From Desulfosporosinus hippei DSM 8344 (lineage in GTDB: Bacteria > Bacillota > Desulfitobacteriia > Desulfitobacteriales > Desulfitobacteriaceae), in contig NZ_FNCP01000024.1 in the NCBI RefSeq assembly GCF_900100785.1, positions 20,007 through 84,006 on the forward strand: a DNA stretch of 64,000 bases, written 5' to 3'. Below are positions 34,912 through 43,268 of this stretch, piece by piece; the stretch's first letter is position 1; each line of letters opens with the position of its first letter. The translations under genes were made by a program, and so were the position numbers. The notes beneath the pieces are model-generated. The model did not search any database, was not told where the DNA came from, and saw nothing but the letters and a program-made list of their open reading frames with translations.

Positions 34912-35607
34912 ATGCAGTTTGAGAAGATTATCAAACCTCAGCGCACCTATCAAGAGGTTTTAAAGCAAATCAATAATATGATTATCGATGGTAAGCTGCA
35001 GCCCGGGGATCGACTGATGGGTGAGAGAGAAATGGCTGTTGAGCTGGGGGTTAGCCGGACGACCTTGCGAGAAGCCTTGAGAACCATGGAGTTCTTAGGC
35101 TGGGTTGAGATTAAGCCGGGGGAAGGCACCTTCATCCGTAATCCTCAGTTAAGTGAGGTTATTAGTCCTTTGGCGTTAGCCCTCTCCGCTGAGCAGACCC
35201 AAATTGATGAACTTTGGGAAACCCGAATTACCCTGGAGGTCGAATGTGCGGGCTTAGCCGCTGCCCGAGCCTCTGAAGCAGACCTAGGGCGGATCGCTAA
35301 TATTCTGCGTGAAATGCAGTCTTCCTGGAGAGATCTGGATGCCTATGTTAAAGCAGATATGCGCTTTCACTATCTGGTTGCCCAAGCTTCTCAGAACTCC
35401 ATGATGAATCGTTTATTGCAGACTTTTGTCGTTCACATCTTAGAACTTATTAAAAAGGCCGGCCCCCTGCGTTTTAGTCACGATATTGGGGGACTCTATA
35501 CGATTCAAGAGCATATCTCTATTTATGAAGCCATTGCCAGGCATGACGAGGATCAAGCCAGGAGTCTAATGAGAAAACACCTGGAAGAGTCAAGAAGCGA
35601 GCGCTAG
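34912..35607 (+). CDS. GntR/FadR-family regulator (FCD type, LutR/LldR-like)
   Basis: A 231-aa protein. The N-terminal winged helix (YQEVLKQINNMIIDGKLQPG then DRLMGEREMAVELGVSRTTL) is followed by an FCD effector domain (about 95-220, with the metal-binding Asp/His pattern in ADMRFHYLVA). FadR-type regulators next to lactate-utilization genes usually respond to lactate or a related acid. It is 21 bp downstream of the LUD genes with a GGGGAGG RBS, so it is likely cotranscribed and autoregulatory. Confidence 0.88.
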   Translation: MQFEKIIKPQRTYQEVLKQINNMIIDGKLQPGDRLMGEREMAVELGVSRTTLREALRTMEFLGWVEIKPGEGTFIRNPQLSEVISPLALALSAEQTQIDELWETRITLEVECAGLAAARASEADLGRIANILREMQSSWRDLDAYVKADMRFHYLVAQASQNSMMNRLLQTFVVHILELIKKAGPLRFSHDIGGLYTIQEHISIYEAIARHDEDQARSLMRKHLEESRSER

Positions 35608-35625
35608 CGTGTTAGGGCGTGTTAG

Positions 35626-35670
35626 GGGGACGGTCCTATTGACACATTATGTGTCAATAGGACCGTCCCC
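35626..35670. repeat. Perfect 45-bp hairpin (REP-like)
   Basis: GGGGACGGTCCTATTGACACA, three bases, then the exact complement. The GGGGACGGTxCT.TTGTC-type end recurs in degenerate form at 24678, 38305 and about 61095, as in dispersed REP-like or transposon-end sequences. It may also terminate the gntR transcript. Confidence 0.8.
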
Positions 35671-35911
35671 TGATCACTGATCATTCTGCTTCATACTGAT
35701 TCATTTAGGACGCAAGTCAGGAGTTACTGAATTTCATATTAAGATGCGTCTTGCCAAGGGTATATAATATTCTGTAATTATCTTAAAAGGCTTCATCTGG
35801 ATAGACTTTATAGTACATGCTAAAATAGGTTAACAATTAGCTGATCCAAGGTAACCGAAAATTGCTGGTCAAAGAGTTAAGGACATTACACCTTAAAGAG
35901 GAGGCCCACAA

Positions 35912-36226
35912 GTGGTTAATAATTTAGATGAAAGGATAGTTCAGAGTATTAGGGAAATCGGACAACTTTATCCTATTGAAAGAATTGTTCTTTTTGGTTC
36001 GAGAGCCAGAGGTGATCATAAGCCTACAAGCGATATAGATTTGGCTATTTTTCCGTTGCCGGGGCTTAATAGCAGAGGGCATATGATCAGTGACCTTGAG
36101 GAGCTTAACACGCTGTTAAAAATAGATACCCTAATTATTAATCAAGGCGTTGAACCTAAAATAATGGATAATATTTTGAAAGAAGGTGTAACTCTATATG
36201 AGCGAGCCGGCGACAAAACTCCATAA
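35912..36226 (+). CDS. MNT-type minimal nucleotidyltransferase
   Basis: A 104-aa protein with GTG start after GAGGAGG. IVLFGSRARGDHKPTSDIDLAIF carries the GSx10DxD catalytic motif of polymerase-beta-like nucleotidyltransferases. Together with the downstream substrate-binding/HEPN-like partner (28-bp overlap) it forms a two-gene module. Such MNT proteins can AMPylate or oligo-AMPylate the partner. Its toxin-antitoxin role is inferred from related modules. Confidence 0.85.
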   Translation: MVNNLDERIVQSIREIGQLYPIERIVLFGSRARGDHKPTSDIDLAIFPLPGLNSRGHMISDLEELNTLLKIDTLIINQGVEPKIMDNILKEGVTLYERAGDKTP

Positions 36227-36605
36227 CTTTACTAATGCACTTAATAGGTTGAAAGAGGGAATAGGAAAATACGATAATTCCAACGATCTATTAAGAGATG
36301 GAGTAATCAGACGCTTTGAGTTTACCTTTGAGCTGGCCTGGAAGACGCTAAAAGCAATATTTGAAGATGAAGGGTTAAGGGGCTTGAATTCTCCGAAAAG
36401 CGTATTACGAGAAGCTTTTACTGCAGAACTGATTAAAGACGATGAATTGTGGCTGGCAATGCTAAATGACAGGAATTCAACGGCCCATATTTACAATGAA
36501 CAGATAGCAATTGAGATATGCGACAATATACAGCACAAATATCTTATCGAACTTGAAAATTTGCTTGAGAGAATCAAAATAAGGTTTGCCAATGATATAC
36601 GATAA
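36198..36605 (+). CDS. Nucleotidyltransferase substrate-binding protein (HI0074-like, HEPN superfamily)
   Basis: A 135-aa all-helical protein. DGVIRRFEFTFELAWKTLKA and AMLNDRNSTAHIYNE are the hallmarks of the HI0074 family (NTase_sub_bind), a HEPN relative. RNSTAH resembles the Rx4-6H RNase motif of HEPN toxins. It overlaps the MNT gene by 29 bp. It could be a toxin controlled by MNT or a partner of an antibiotic-type nucleotidyltransferase. Confidence 0.85.
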   Translation: MSEPATKLHNFTNALNRLKEGIGKYDNSNDLLRDGVIRRFEFTFELAWKTLKAIFEDEGLRGLNSPKSVLREAFTAELIKDDELWLAMLNDRNSTAHIYNEQIAIEICDNIQHKYLIELENLLERIKIRFANDIR

Positions 36606-36767
36606 CAATAATTCTAGAGATGCCCTTTAGGATTATTGAGTTTTGGATTAAGTTTTTAGGATTAATGTTCAGAAAAAAAGATCTTTCTTTCCACTCTGAA
36701 TATGGTAGAATAGTTACATAATAAATCGAAGATTGTCGGACGTTGCGGATATTAAGGGGGAGTTTAT

Positions 36768-37634
36768 TTGAAGCAGGATATTCTTTTAGAAAGCGGTATT
36801 AATGAGTTAGAGATCGTGATTTTTAAAGTTGGAAGCAGTACGTTAGGGGTAAATGTGGCTAAGGTTGAATGTATTCTTACATACCAACCGGTGACTGAGG
36901 TGCCAAATTCCAATGGAAATATTAGCGGTGTCATTAACTACAGGGGGCGAGTCATCCCTGTCTTGGACTTAATTAAAACTCTTAAGCAAGACTGTCCCAA
37001 GCAACCGAAGGAGAGACTCTTAATCCTGATAAATATTAATAACAGTGATTTTGCCGTGGAAGTAAGTTCCGTCAGTGGAATCAAACGACTTTCCTGGAAG
37101 GACATAGAGACCCCTTCCTCAATTCTCCTCAGTCAGAACGAAACTCCAATAACCGGAATTGTCAAAGTAAATGATGATATTATTTTAATGTTGGATTTTG
37201 AAAAGATTCTTTCAGATATCGACCCTTCCCTAGCCCTAAAGGAATCAAGGGCAGTAAAAGGTTTAGAAGGGAAAAAACTTGTAGTGGCTGAGGATTCCAC
37301 ATTCTTGTTGAAGGTGGTTAATGAATCCTTGGTAAAAGCCGGGGCAACCGTGGAGAAATTCGGCAATGGGCAGGATGCCCTTGATTTTCTGGAACAGAGT
37401 TCTGTCGATGAAATATACTGTGTAATTACGGATATTGAAATGCCTGTGATGGATGGTTTGACTCTAACCAAGCAGATAAAAACTAATCCCAAATTGAAGA
37501 ATATTCCTGTTATTTTATTCTCCTCAATTGCCAGTGAAGGGTTAGCCCATAAGGGTTTGAGTGTTGGTGCAGATGCTCAAATTACTAAGCCGGAAATTGA
37601 AAAGCTTGTGGAGCTGGTGATCAATTTAAGATAG
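36768..37634 (+). CDS. cheV: CheV-type chemotaxis coupling protein (CheW-REC)
   Basis: A 288-aa protein with TTG start after AAGGGGGAG. The CheW domain is about 10-160 (VIFKVGSSTLGVNVAKVECI, GVINYRGRVIPVLDL) and the receiver domain about 168-288, with the acidic pair in VVAEDSTF, phosphoacceptor Asp in CVITDIEMPVMDG and Lys in ITKPE. CheV couples chemoreceptors to CheA and adapts by phosphorylation. No other che gene is adjacent; it may serve MCPs such as the one at 20552. Confidence 0.9.
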   Translation: MKQDILLESGINELEIVIFKVGSSTLGVNVAKVECILTYQPVTEVPNSNGNISGVINYRGRVIPVLDLIKTLKQDCPKQPKERLLILININNSDFAVEVSSVSGIKRLSWKDIETPSSILLSQNETPITGIVKVNDDIILMLDFEKILSDIDPSLALKESRAVKGLEGKKLVVAEDSTFLLKVVNESLVKAGATVEKFGNGQDALDFLEQSSVDEIYCVITDIEMPVMDGLTLTKQIKTNPKLKNIPVILFSSIASEGLAHKGLSVGADAQITKPEIEKLVELVINLR

Positions 37635-37643
37635 GGATGAATA

Positions 37644-37668
37644 AAGGCATCGGGTATCCCGATGCCTT
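37644..37668 (+). terminator. Hairpin after cheV
   Basis: AAGGCATCGGG-TAT-CCCGATGCCTT, a perfect 11-bp stem just after the stop codon, with only a weak T content downstream. Confidence 0.6.
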
Positions 37669-37689
37669 ATGGGTTGGATGAAATACGTC

Positions 37690-38335
37690 ATTAGGGTCAG
37701 GCGGCTTCGTCCACATCCGTTCACCCAGCACTCCGAGGCTGGCCCACGCGTTGACCTGGGAGCTTCGCCAAACCTCAGGGTAATACCTGAGGTGAACCGT
37801 GGCTGCGCTTCCCCAGGTCAACTTTGCGGGCTTTACCGCCTCTCCATGCAATGGGTTCACTCCTGTGGATCGAAGCCGCCCTGTCTTTCGGGTCTATTAT
37901 TCTTAAGCGTGTTTTGAGGGGGCAGAGTAGAGTAGACCCTCATGCAGTTACTAAGGCGGCACCATCAGAGGATGAAAAACTAGTATTGTCTTCCTAACAC
38001 GCTAAAGATTCTGCGAAGCCTTACCTCAGAATCCCAAAGTTTTGCTTCCACTCCCAACAAACTGGCTGAAGGAGCGCTTGTCTGCTAAGCGGATGCGTCA
38101 GTGAAGCCGCGCTGAGGCGAGCGCCGACGGTTCACATGCAGAAAAACCCAGAGGTTCGGACGCGCTCGCGAACCGTCCAGCGAGCCAGCGGCGGAACTCG
38201 CAGACGCGTGCAGACCGACGAAGACACTGTCTTCGCACGGATTAAACCTTCTTGCAGCACTGTCTTCGCACGGGTTAACACAGCTAAAAAGCGCTCCCTC
38301 CAGAGCCCGACAGAACCGTCCCCTGTCAGGATGGG
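37690..38335 (+). repeat. Repeat family B, long copy
   Basis: Starts at GGCGGCTTCGTCCACATCCG and runs through CTTTACCGCCTCTCCATGCA, GGGTCTATTATTCTTAAGCG, CTTCCTAACACGCTAAAG, CCACTCCCAACAAACTGGCT and TGCGAAGACAGTG-type palindromes to CAGAACCGTCCCCTGTCAGG. The order and strand are opposite to the 24676-25630 copy, so one element about 650 to 950 bp long is present in both places. Open frames within it are regarded as spurious. Confidence 0.8.
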
Positions 38336-38390
38336 TTTTTCAGAGCAGAACCCTTATATGAAGATTTACCTAATGAGTTGAGGTGAGCTA

Positions 38391-38993
38391 ATGAAAATCT
38401 TAAAGATACTTTTCGTGATACTGATGACCTTTTCTCTGGTAGGATGTAGTGGTTCAAAATCTGAAACTCCAACAACTGCTAATTCTGAAACTCCACCATC
38501 AGAGTCTGAAGTACCAGCCTCCCAAACTCCGATCAGTGATCCCTTACAATTGACGGCTGTCTCCTTTAAATGGATCGGAGTCGATCAGGATGTCTTAAGT
38601 CCTAATGAGGTAAAGGTTGATACGAAACCTGATGGACACTTTCATATAACGGTTCCCTTTGGGACACAGGCCGGGGTAAAATCTATCTGGATCAGGTATT
38701 CAGAATTTGGTAAGTCTTTGAAATGGGGCTGGATTTACAATAAGAATCTTCCGATCAATGGATATTTATTAGCAGTTTTAGATAACAGTGGTAAGGTAAT
38801 CTTACCTCAAGCTGACAATGGGTTTACCGTTGAGGGGGTAGCGGATTTTGACTTGTACCTTTCTGAACTGGAAAGTGAAAGTGGTCGGGATACTTTTAAG
38901 TTTATGAAGGGGCAAAGGCTTGAGCTGGAAATCAATTATGTAACCCAGAATAATGTGGAGAAGCAAGTTAAGAGTTCGGTTACTATTGAATGA
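38391..38993 (+). CDS. Hypothetical secreted lipoprotein (200 aa)
   Basis: The signal peptide KILKILFVILMTFSLVGC has a lipobox (LVGC, Cys at residue 19). A Ser/Thr/Pro-rich linker to about residue 50 is followed by a globular beta-rich region with no motif I recognise. It is probably anchored to the outer face of the membrane. GAGGTGAG precedes the ATG. It converges on the DUF5658 gene, overlapping it by 11 bp, and sits just downstream of repeat B. Confidence 0.75.
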   Translation: MKILKILFVILMTFSLVGCSGSKSETPTTANSETPPSESEVPASQTPISDPLQLTAVSFKWIGVDQDVLSPNEVKVDTKPDGHFHITVPFGTQAGVKSIWIRYSEFGKSLKWGWIYNKNLPINGYLLAVLDNSGKVILPQADNGFTVEGVADFDLYLSELESESGRDTFKFMKGQRLELEINYVTQNNVEKQVKSSVTIE

Positions 38994-39327
38994 TTAATTT
39001 GTAGATCCAATGAGCATGAAGCAGCATGATGAAGGAATAGACTGTTATGCTTAGGCCCATTCCATAGATAATCAACCGGCGGGACTTGTCCTTTGTCCAC
39101 CAACAAGCTCCCCCTAAGATAATGGGCAACAACAGTTTAAAGCTTCGAAGGTAGTTGGGGTTCATCTCAATAAGCGGCTGCATAAAGGGATTCCCTTCGG
39201 TGATTAGGTGAAGCTTAATACCCCATAGAGTTAGTTCTACATCAATGATATTTAAAATCAGCAAAACTAGCGTTGATGTAATGATTCGACTTTCAAGAGG
39301 CTTTAGATTTGATTGAGAGCCTTGCAA
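38983..39327 (-). CDS. DUF5658 family membrane protein
   Basis: A 114-aa protein with three to four membrane segments: ITSTLVLLILNIIDVELTLW, FKLLLPIILGGACWW, IYGMGLSITVYSFIMLLHA. The N-terminal LNIIDVELTLWGI with a following EGNPFMQPL is the DUF5658 signature. The function is unknown. The 3' end overlaps the convergent lipoprotein gene by 11 bp. Confidence 0.75.
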   Translation of the reverse strand: MQGSQSNLKPLESRIITSTLVLLILNIIDVELTLWGIKLHLITEGNPFMQPLIEMNPNYLRSFKLLLPIILGGACWWTKDKSRRLIIYGMGLSITVYSFIMLLHAHWIYKLIIQ

Positions 39328-39449
39328 GGATTTTGAGGCGGGATATTCTGAAGCAGACAGACCTATGCACTCCTTTCGGCTTTAGGGTTTTGTCTAGCTG
39401 TTTCAGCATATGTAGGCCTCTAGAAAATTATGTAAAATTTAACGCAAAT

Positions 39450-39491
39450 AGCCCCATTATGTTGCATTCAAAGAATGTACATAATGGGGCT
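39450..39491. terminator. Inverted repeat (AGCCCCATTATGT...)
   Basis: AGCCCCATTATGT / ACATAATGGGGCT with a 16-nt loop in the gap between DUF5658 and the surface protein; no obvious gene is terminated by it. Confidence 0.5.
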
Positions 39492-39536
39492 GTGATAGTC
39501 TCTGGAGATAAGAAGTAATTAATGATAAATCAAAAA

Positions 39537-39580
39537 ACTAAGAGAGAAGTCCTACATGTTAATGCAGCTTCTCTCTTAGT
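39537..39580. terminator. Terminator-like hairpin
   Basis: ACTAAGAGAGAAG / CTTCTCTCTTAGT. It lies 95 bp beyond the stop of the minus-strand CWB2 gene, so it probably ends that transcript. Confidence 0.6.
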
Positions 39581-39674
39581 ACTTTAATTTAGATCAAATT
39601 TGAACCCCTTGCAAAACTTGCTCTGTGGCGTAGGTTGGGTTGCCTTATTAGCCAGTTGTTTCAGTCTCTATACT

Positions 39675-41609
39675 CTAGAGACTAAAATCCTTCTTATCCA
39701 GATTATCATAATAAGCTCGGATTGGGCTGTAATCAGGGGTATATCCATCTACATCATCGAAGGGTTCATTATCATCTAAGTAAAGAGTAGTCAATTGGGT
39801 CAGACCTTTCAGGGATGTGAAGTTTGTAATATAGTTATCAGATATATCCAGATAGGTCAGGGAGGTTAAGGTTTTTAGAGCACTGACATCCTTAAGGCCA
39901 TTATCATTAAGCTTCAAAGTTCTAAGGTTTTTCAGCTTCCCAAGAGCAGCAATTTTAGTCAGTTGATTATTGCCGACATCCAGGGTTTTTAAGTTAACAA
40001 AATACTCTAACCCGGTTAGATCCGTAATGTCATCATTGCGGAAGTTTAAGGATGTGATATCCAAAACATCACTTTTATAGATTGATTCAGAGCTGCTCTT
40101 GTGTAACTTGCGTCTTACGGCTGAATGCAATTCCGGGTCGGTAAAAGTAATTTTGGCATCTTCCGAGACCTTAAGAGTAAGAGTTATTTTCTGAGTTAGG
40201 CCCTCAATGGTTCCCTGAAAGGAGTAGCTGCCTGCTTTGTTCAAGGGAACAATCTTAGTGTTCCAAGTCACCGGATAGGTTTCTGAGCTGCCGTCGCTCA
40301 TGGCTACTTCGACAGTTTCCGGGAAATCATAGGATTCTCCCAGGATGATTTCTGCAGAAATGTTTTCGGCTTTAGAAGCCTTTGGGTAGATCGTCAATTT
40401 CAAAAAGACGCTGTCACTGTAGTTTTTTACCCGGCCTTCGAATCGGTAGGTTCCTGACTTTAAGGTTTGCACAGAGGAAAGGGTCCAGGTTACCGGGACT
40501 TCTTCGGTGGATCCGTCCGACTTAGTTGCTGTAACGGTCTTCGGTGGGTCGTATTTTTGCTGCTCGATAATACTGTCGGTAACGTCTGCTACTGACTCAA
40601 TTTCAGCAGGAAGTTCCGCCAGGGTAGATTCTGTTGAACTGCTGATAACACTTGTGCCGCCTAAAATGAAAAATTTCGAGATTAGCCTGGACTGGATAAA
40701 GGGAAGGGTGGTGTAGGGAATTGTATTGCCCTGCAGGAGAATGATAGGGTTCTTTTCTTTTTGAGCTAAGGCAGAGGCGGCTAAGCCATCGGAAAAGCCT
40801 CCGCCTGTTGAGACATAGGCTGTGTCTAAATTCAGATCACCGGAAAATCGTTTGATCAGTTTAATATTTCGATCATAGGCGTCATAACCGGAGATTAGTT
40901 CGTATTCAGGAAACTGGTTGAGCACATTGTCACTAAGGTCATAATAGCCTGCGACAATTATAGCGGTAGAGATTTTGTTTTTCGATAAAAAATCTTTTTG
41001 AGTGGGGGTGAGCTCAGTTGGCGGTACCAGGAGGATGGGCATTTCATTGGCGGCGGCAATGGGTCCGATGGATAAAGCATCAGGATAATTCATACCGGTT
41101 GTGACGAAGGCTCCCTTGCTTAAGCCAACTGCTTGAGCAACGAGCAGTGAAGTTTCATAGCGATCCTGACCGGCAAGACGTTCAGTGGGAATTTTCATGG
41201 CAGTAAGCTGTTTTTGGACTTCGTTGGAGATAACTGCTTGGCCTCCGATTATATAGATTTTCTTTACTTTCAGACGTTTTAACTCAGCCGCCGTGTCACT
41301 GTTTAGGGTATAAGAATCTGTCAATAGTATGGGCGCGTTATACTTGTGAGCTAAGGGTCCGGCGCTTAAGGCATCCGGATAGTCCTCTCCGTAGGCCAAA
41401 ATGGCAGCATCAGCCCCATTGGGCCAACCTTGTTGACTGATGGCAGCGGCGGTCTGATATTTATCATAGCCGGCAATTCGTACTGTGTACGCGGATGCGC
41501 TGGCTATTAGCGGACAGGTGAACACAAATAGGCTAATAAGGAAAAGGGATAGTATGAAGTTTTTCTTTGTAGGATTCAGAAAGTGAAACTTTCGTAGTTT
41601 TCTCATCAT
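39675..41609 (-). CDS. Cell-surface protein: CWB2 repeats, Ig-like domains, leucine-rich repeats
   Basis: A 644-aa secreted protein. After the signal peptide (to about residue 40) come three CWB2 (cell wall binding 2) modules (about 42-335, with RIAGYDKYQTAAAISQQGWP, AILAYGEDYPDALSAGPLA, RLAGQDRYETSLLVAQ), which attach to wall polymers. Two Ig-like-4 domains follow (about 345-485, with the VPVTW and YPVTW motifs). The C-terminus has four leucine-rich repeats (LKTLDVGNNQLTKI, LRTLKLNDNGLKDV, LTYLDISDNYITNF). The layout is internalin-like and suggests wall-bound adhesion or protein binding. GGAGGAC precedes the start. Confidence 0.88.
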   Translation of the reverse strand: MMRKLRKFHFLNPTKKNFILSLFLISLFVFTCPLIASASAYTVRIAGYDKYQTAAAISQQGWPNGADAAILAYGEDYPDALSAGPLAHKYNAPILLTDSYTLNSDTAAELKRLKVKKIYIIGGQAVISNEVQKQLTAMKIPTERLAGQDRYETSLLVAQAVGLSKGAFVTTGMNYPDALSIGPIAAANEMPILLVPPTELTPTQKDFLSKNKISTAIIVAGYYDLSDNVLNQFPEYELISGYDAYDRNIKLIKRFSGDLNLDTAYVSTGGGFSDGLAASALAQKEKNPIILLQGNTIPYTTLPFIQSRLISKFFILGGTSVISSSTESTLAELPAEIESVADVTDSIIEQQKYDPPKTVTATKSDGSTEEVPVTWTLSSVQTLKSGTYRFEGRVKNYSDSVFLKLTIYPKASKAENISAEIILGESYDFPETVEVAMSDGSSETYPVTWNTKIVPLNKAGSYSFQGTIEGLTQKITLTLKVSEDAKITFTDPELHSAVRRKLHKSSSESIYKSDVLDITSLNFRNDDITDLTGLEYFVNLKTLDVGNNQLTKIAALGKLKNLRTLKLNDNGLKDVSALKTLTSLTYLDISDNYITNFTSLKGLTQLTTLYLDDNEPFDDVDGYTPDYSPIRAYYDNLDKKDFSL

Positions 41610-41862
41610 GAAATGCTAGTCCTCCTTTTCTTAAGTAATTCTCTAAATAATGACTAAATCCTCCCTTTAATCTTAGCATTTGATTAATTCATTGTCGTAA
41701 GGGAGGAAAAAGCGAGTTGTCTGTGTGCAGATCTATGAGTAAAGAGAGAGCGAGGTTCATCGTGAAGATGTTCTCTTTACAGAAGGCAGTGTCTCAATTC
41801 TACTTAGCTTGAAGAACAGGGTGCCCTAGAGCGAATACATGATGTCTTAGAGAAATAACAAA

Positions 41863-41880
41863 GGGCGTCCGCAGACGCCC
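41863..41880 (-). terminator. Terminator after the P-II gene
   Basis: On the minus strand GGGCGTC-TGCG-GACGCCC is followed by TTTGTTATTT, just beyond the stop of the P-II gene. Confidence 0.75.
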
Positions 41881-41896
41881 TCTCTTTTGTGCCTTA

Positions 41897-42235
41897 TCAA
41901 ATTGCGTATTTTCCGGAATCTCCGGATAGGATTCTTAAGGTACTCTCAACATTGGAAATAAAAACTTTACCATCACCGATTTCCCCGGTGTAGGACTCTT
42001 TGCTGATTACTTCGACGATCTGATTGACCAGATCATCAGTAACCACGATCTCGATCTTTGTTCTCAGAAAAAAGTTATTCGTTATGGTATAGCCACGGTA
42101 AACCTCGGTTCGTCCTTTTTGTAGACCACACCCCAGTACGTTGGTGATGGTTATCCCTCTAATTCCGAACCTGCGGATGGAAGTCTGGATGGCTTCAAGT
42201 TTCTGGGGACGAACAATACATTCAATTTTTTTCAT
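41897..42235 (-). CDS. glnK: P-II family nitrogen regulator (GlnK-like)
   Basis: A 112-aa protein starting MKKIECIVRPQKLEAIQTSI. The T-loop GRTEVYRGYTIT has the tyrosine that is uridylylated in other bacteria, and the C-terminal TGEIGDGKVFISNVE is the P-II B/C-loop. It reports 2-oxoglutarate and energy status and normally gates AmtB. The ATG at 42235 is chosen over an upstream TTG because AAAAGG then has good spacing. It lies 15 bp after a broken amt gene, so its usual partner is missing at this locus. Confidence 0.9.
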   Translation of the reverse strand: MKKIECIVRPQKLEAIQTSIRRFGIRGITITNVLGCGLQKGRTEVYRGYTITNNFFLRTKIEIVVTDDLVNQIVEVISKESYTGEIGDGKVFISNVESTLRILSGDSGKYAI

Positions 42236-42250
42236 AGACAATACCTTTTA

Positions 42251-42728
42251 TTAGATATTTATAGAGGGTGCTTTCATTTCAAAGCCTGAGTAAGCCTCCA
42301 TGCCATGTTCCCCGATATCCAGGCCTCGGATTTCTTCTTCTTCAGAAACCCGTAAGCCCAGGGTTGCTTTGATAATGCCGAAGAGAATGAGAGAAGTAAC
42401 GGCGGTCCAAGCGAAAACTGAGGCTACACCGATGATTTGGGTGATTAGTAAAGCCGTCCTAAATTAATGAGCCGCTGGAAAAGTCCATGAGGTTCTTCAT
42501 AATGATATTTCCGGCGTTTTTAGCCCGAGTAAAACCTGCTTCAACCATAGCAAATCCTGCTTGCATAAAGAAGACGAGAAATCCGGCAATTAAAGTCCAG
42601 ATGGTATCAATGGCCACGGCGTTGCTTTCAACGCTGGGTTCAGCTCCTAAGGCGATACCGGGGATTGCCAGCAGCAATGCTGTAAATATCCCAAGAAGAA
42701 TTCCATTTTTCCTAAATCTTGTTTTCAT
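42251..42728 (-). pseudogene. Ammonium transporter amt with large internal deletion
   Basis: The N-terminal 84 codons are typical Amt: signal-like helix, then IDTIWTLIAGFLVFFMQAGF and TRAKNAGNIIMKNLMDFSSG, followed by a stop near 42468. Another frame from about 42455 encodes the Amt C-terminus (LITQIIGVASVFAWTAVTSL ... LRVSEEEEIRGLDIGEHG, MEAYSGFEM) up to the TAA at 42251. A normal Amt has over 400 residues, so some 270 central codons are deleted and the frame is shifted at the junction. The gene should be non-functional. Confidence 0.88.
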
Positions 42729-42769
42729 TGTTCTTGCTCCTTTCAAATCCCCAAATTTTTATGGTAAAC

Positions 42770-42809
42770 AAAAAGGCGCCAAGGTTGCAGTACTTCAACC
42801 CATGGCGCC
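42770..42809 (-). terminator. Terminator in the amt leader (possible attenuator)
   Basis: On the minus strand GGCGCC-AT-GGGTTG ... CAACC-TT-GGCGCC is followed by T5, ending about 42 bp before the amt ATG. A second hairpin (CCCTCAGG-GAAA-CCTGAGGG, 42855-42874) lies upstream in the same leader. A terminator between promoter and gene suggests attenuation control of amt-glnK. Confidence 0.6.
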
Positions 42810-43026
42810 ATTGCCTATCCTTAACCATAAAACATAGCCTTAAAAACATAAATACCCTCAGGTTTCCCTGAGGGCGTCTTTGACCTCAATGCGTTTTAAA
42901 AGCAATCTTTGATTTGACTCTATAGTAGCACTTCTGGAGTGAATGGGAAATAGGTTTTGGGTGTGAATCTTGTATTCTTAATTGTACTATTTCAGACAAT
43001 TGGAGAAGGGCGACTTTGATCTAATG

Positions 43027-43133
43027 GTGAGACTCCCACTTCTACAAGTGGGAGTGGTACCCCCGGCTCTGCTTCTGTGGGGGTAGAGTCCCCCACAGAA
43101 GACTCGATGTTCAACTTAGTTGAACGAGTTCAC
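43027..43133 (-). repeat. Repeat family A, inverted full copy
   Basis: GTGAGACTCCCACTTCTACA ... GGCTCTGCTTCTGTGGGGGT ... GAACGAGTTCAC. It is the reverse complement of the 20019 copy. The hairpin 2 sequence differs (CTTCTGTGGG / CCCACAGAAG in place of CTTCGGTGGG / CCCACCGAAG), with compensating changes on both arms. Confidence 0.85.
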
Positions 43134-43268
43134 TCAAGCCCCCAATCTGAATATCTACAGTGAATACTATGATTTGTCACCCAATAAATGGTATAATGCT
43201 TAAATAGGAAAGAAAAAATATAACTTGATTAAAATTTTGAGAAGCTTTTACTGAAAGGACTTGTTATC

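Noticed and set aside
37621..37917. Frames on both strands near 37.7 kb, with a relative at 50191-50466 (MNPLHGEAVKP...)
   Set aside because: The likeness follows from repeat B DNA. One frame covers the cheV terminator and the other the obg end, so coding is unlikely.
39328..39420. Leader-like sequence upstream of DUF5658 on the minus strand, resembling a riboswitch (ACAAAACCCTAAAGCCGAAAGG)
   Set aside because: It lacks the GGGACGCAAAGCC block needed for a c-di-GMP-I call, and no other class fits.
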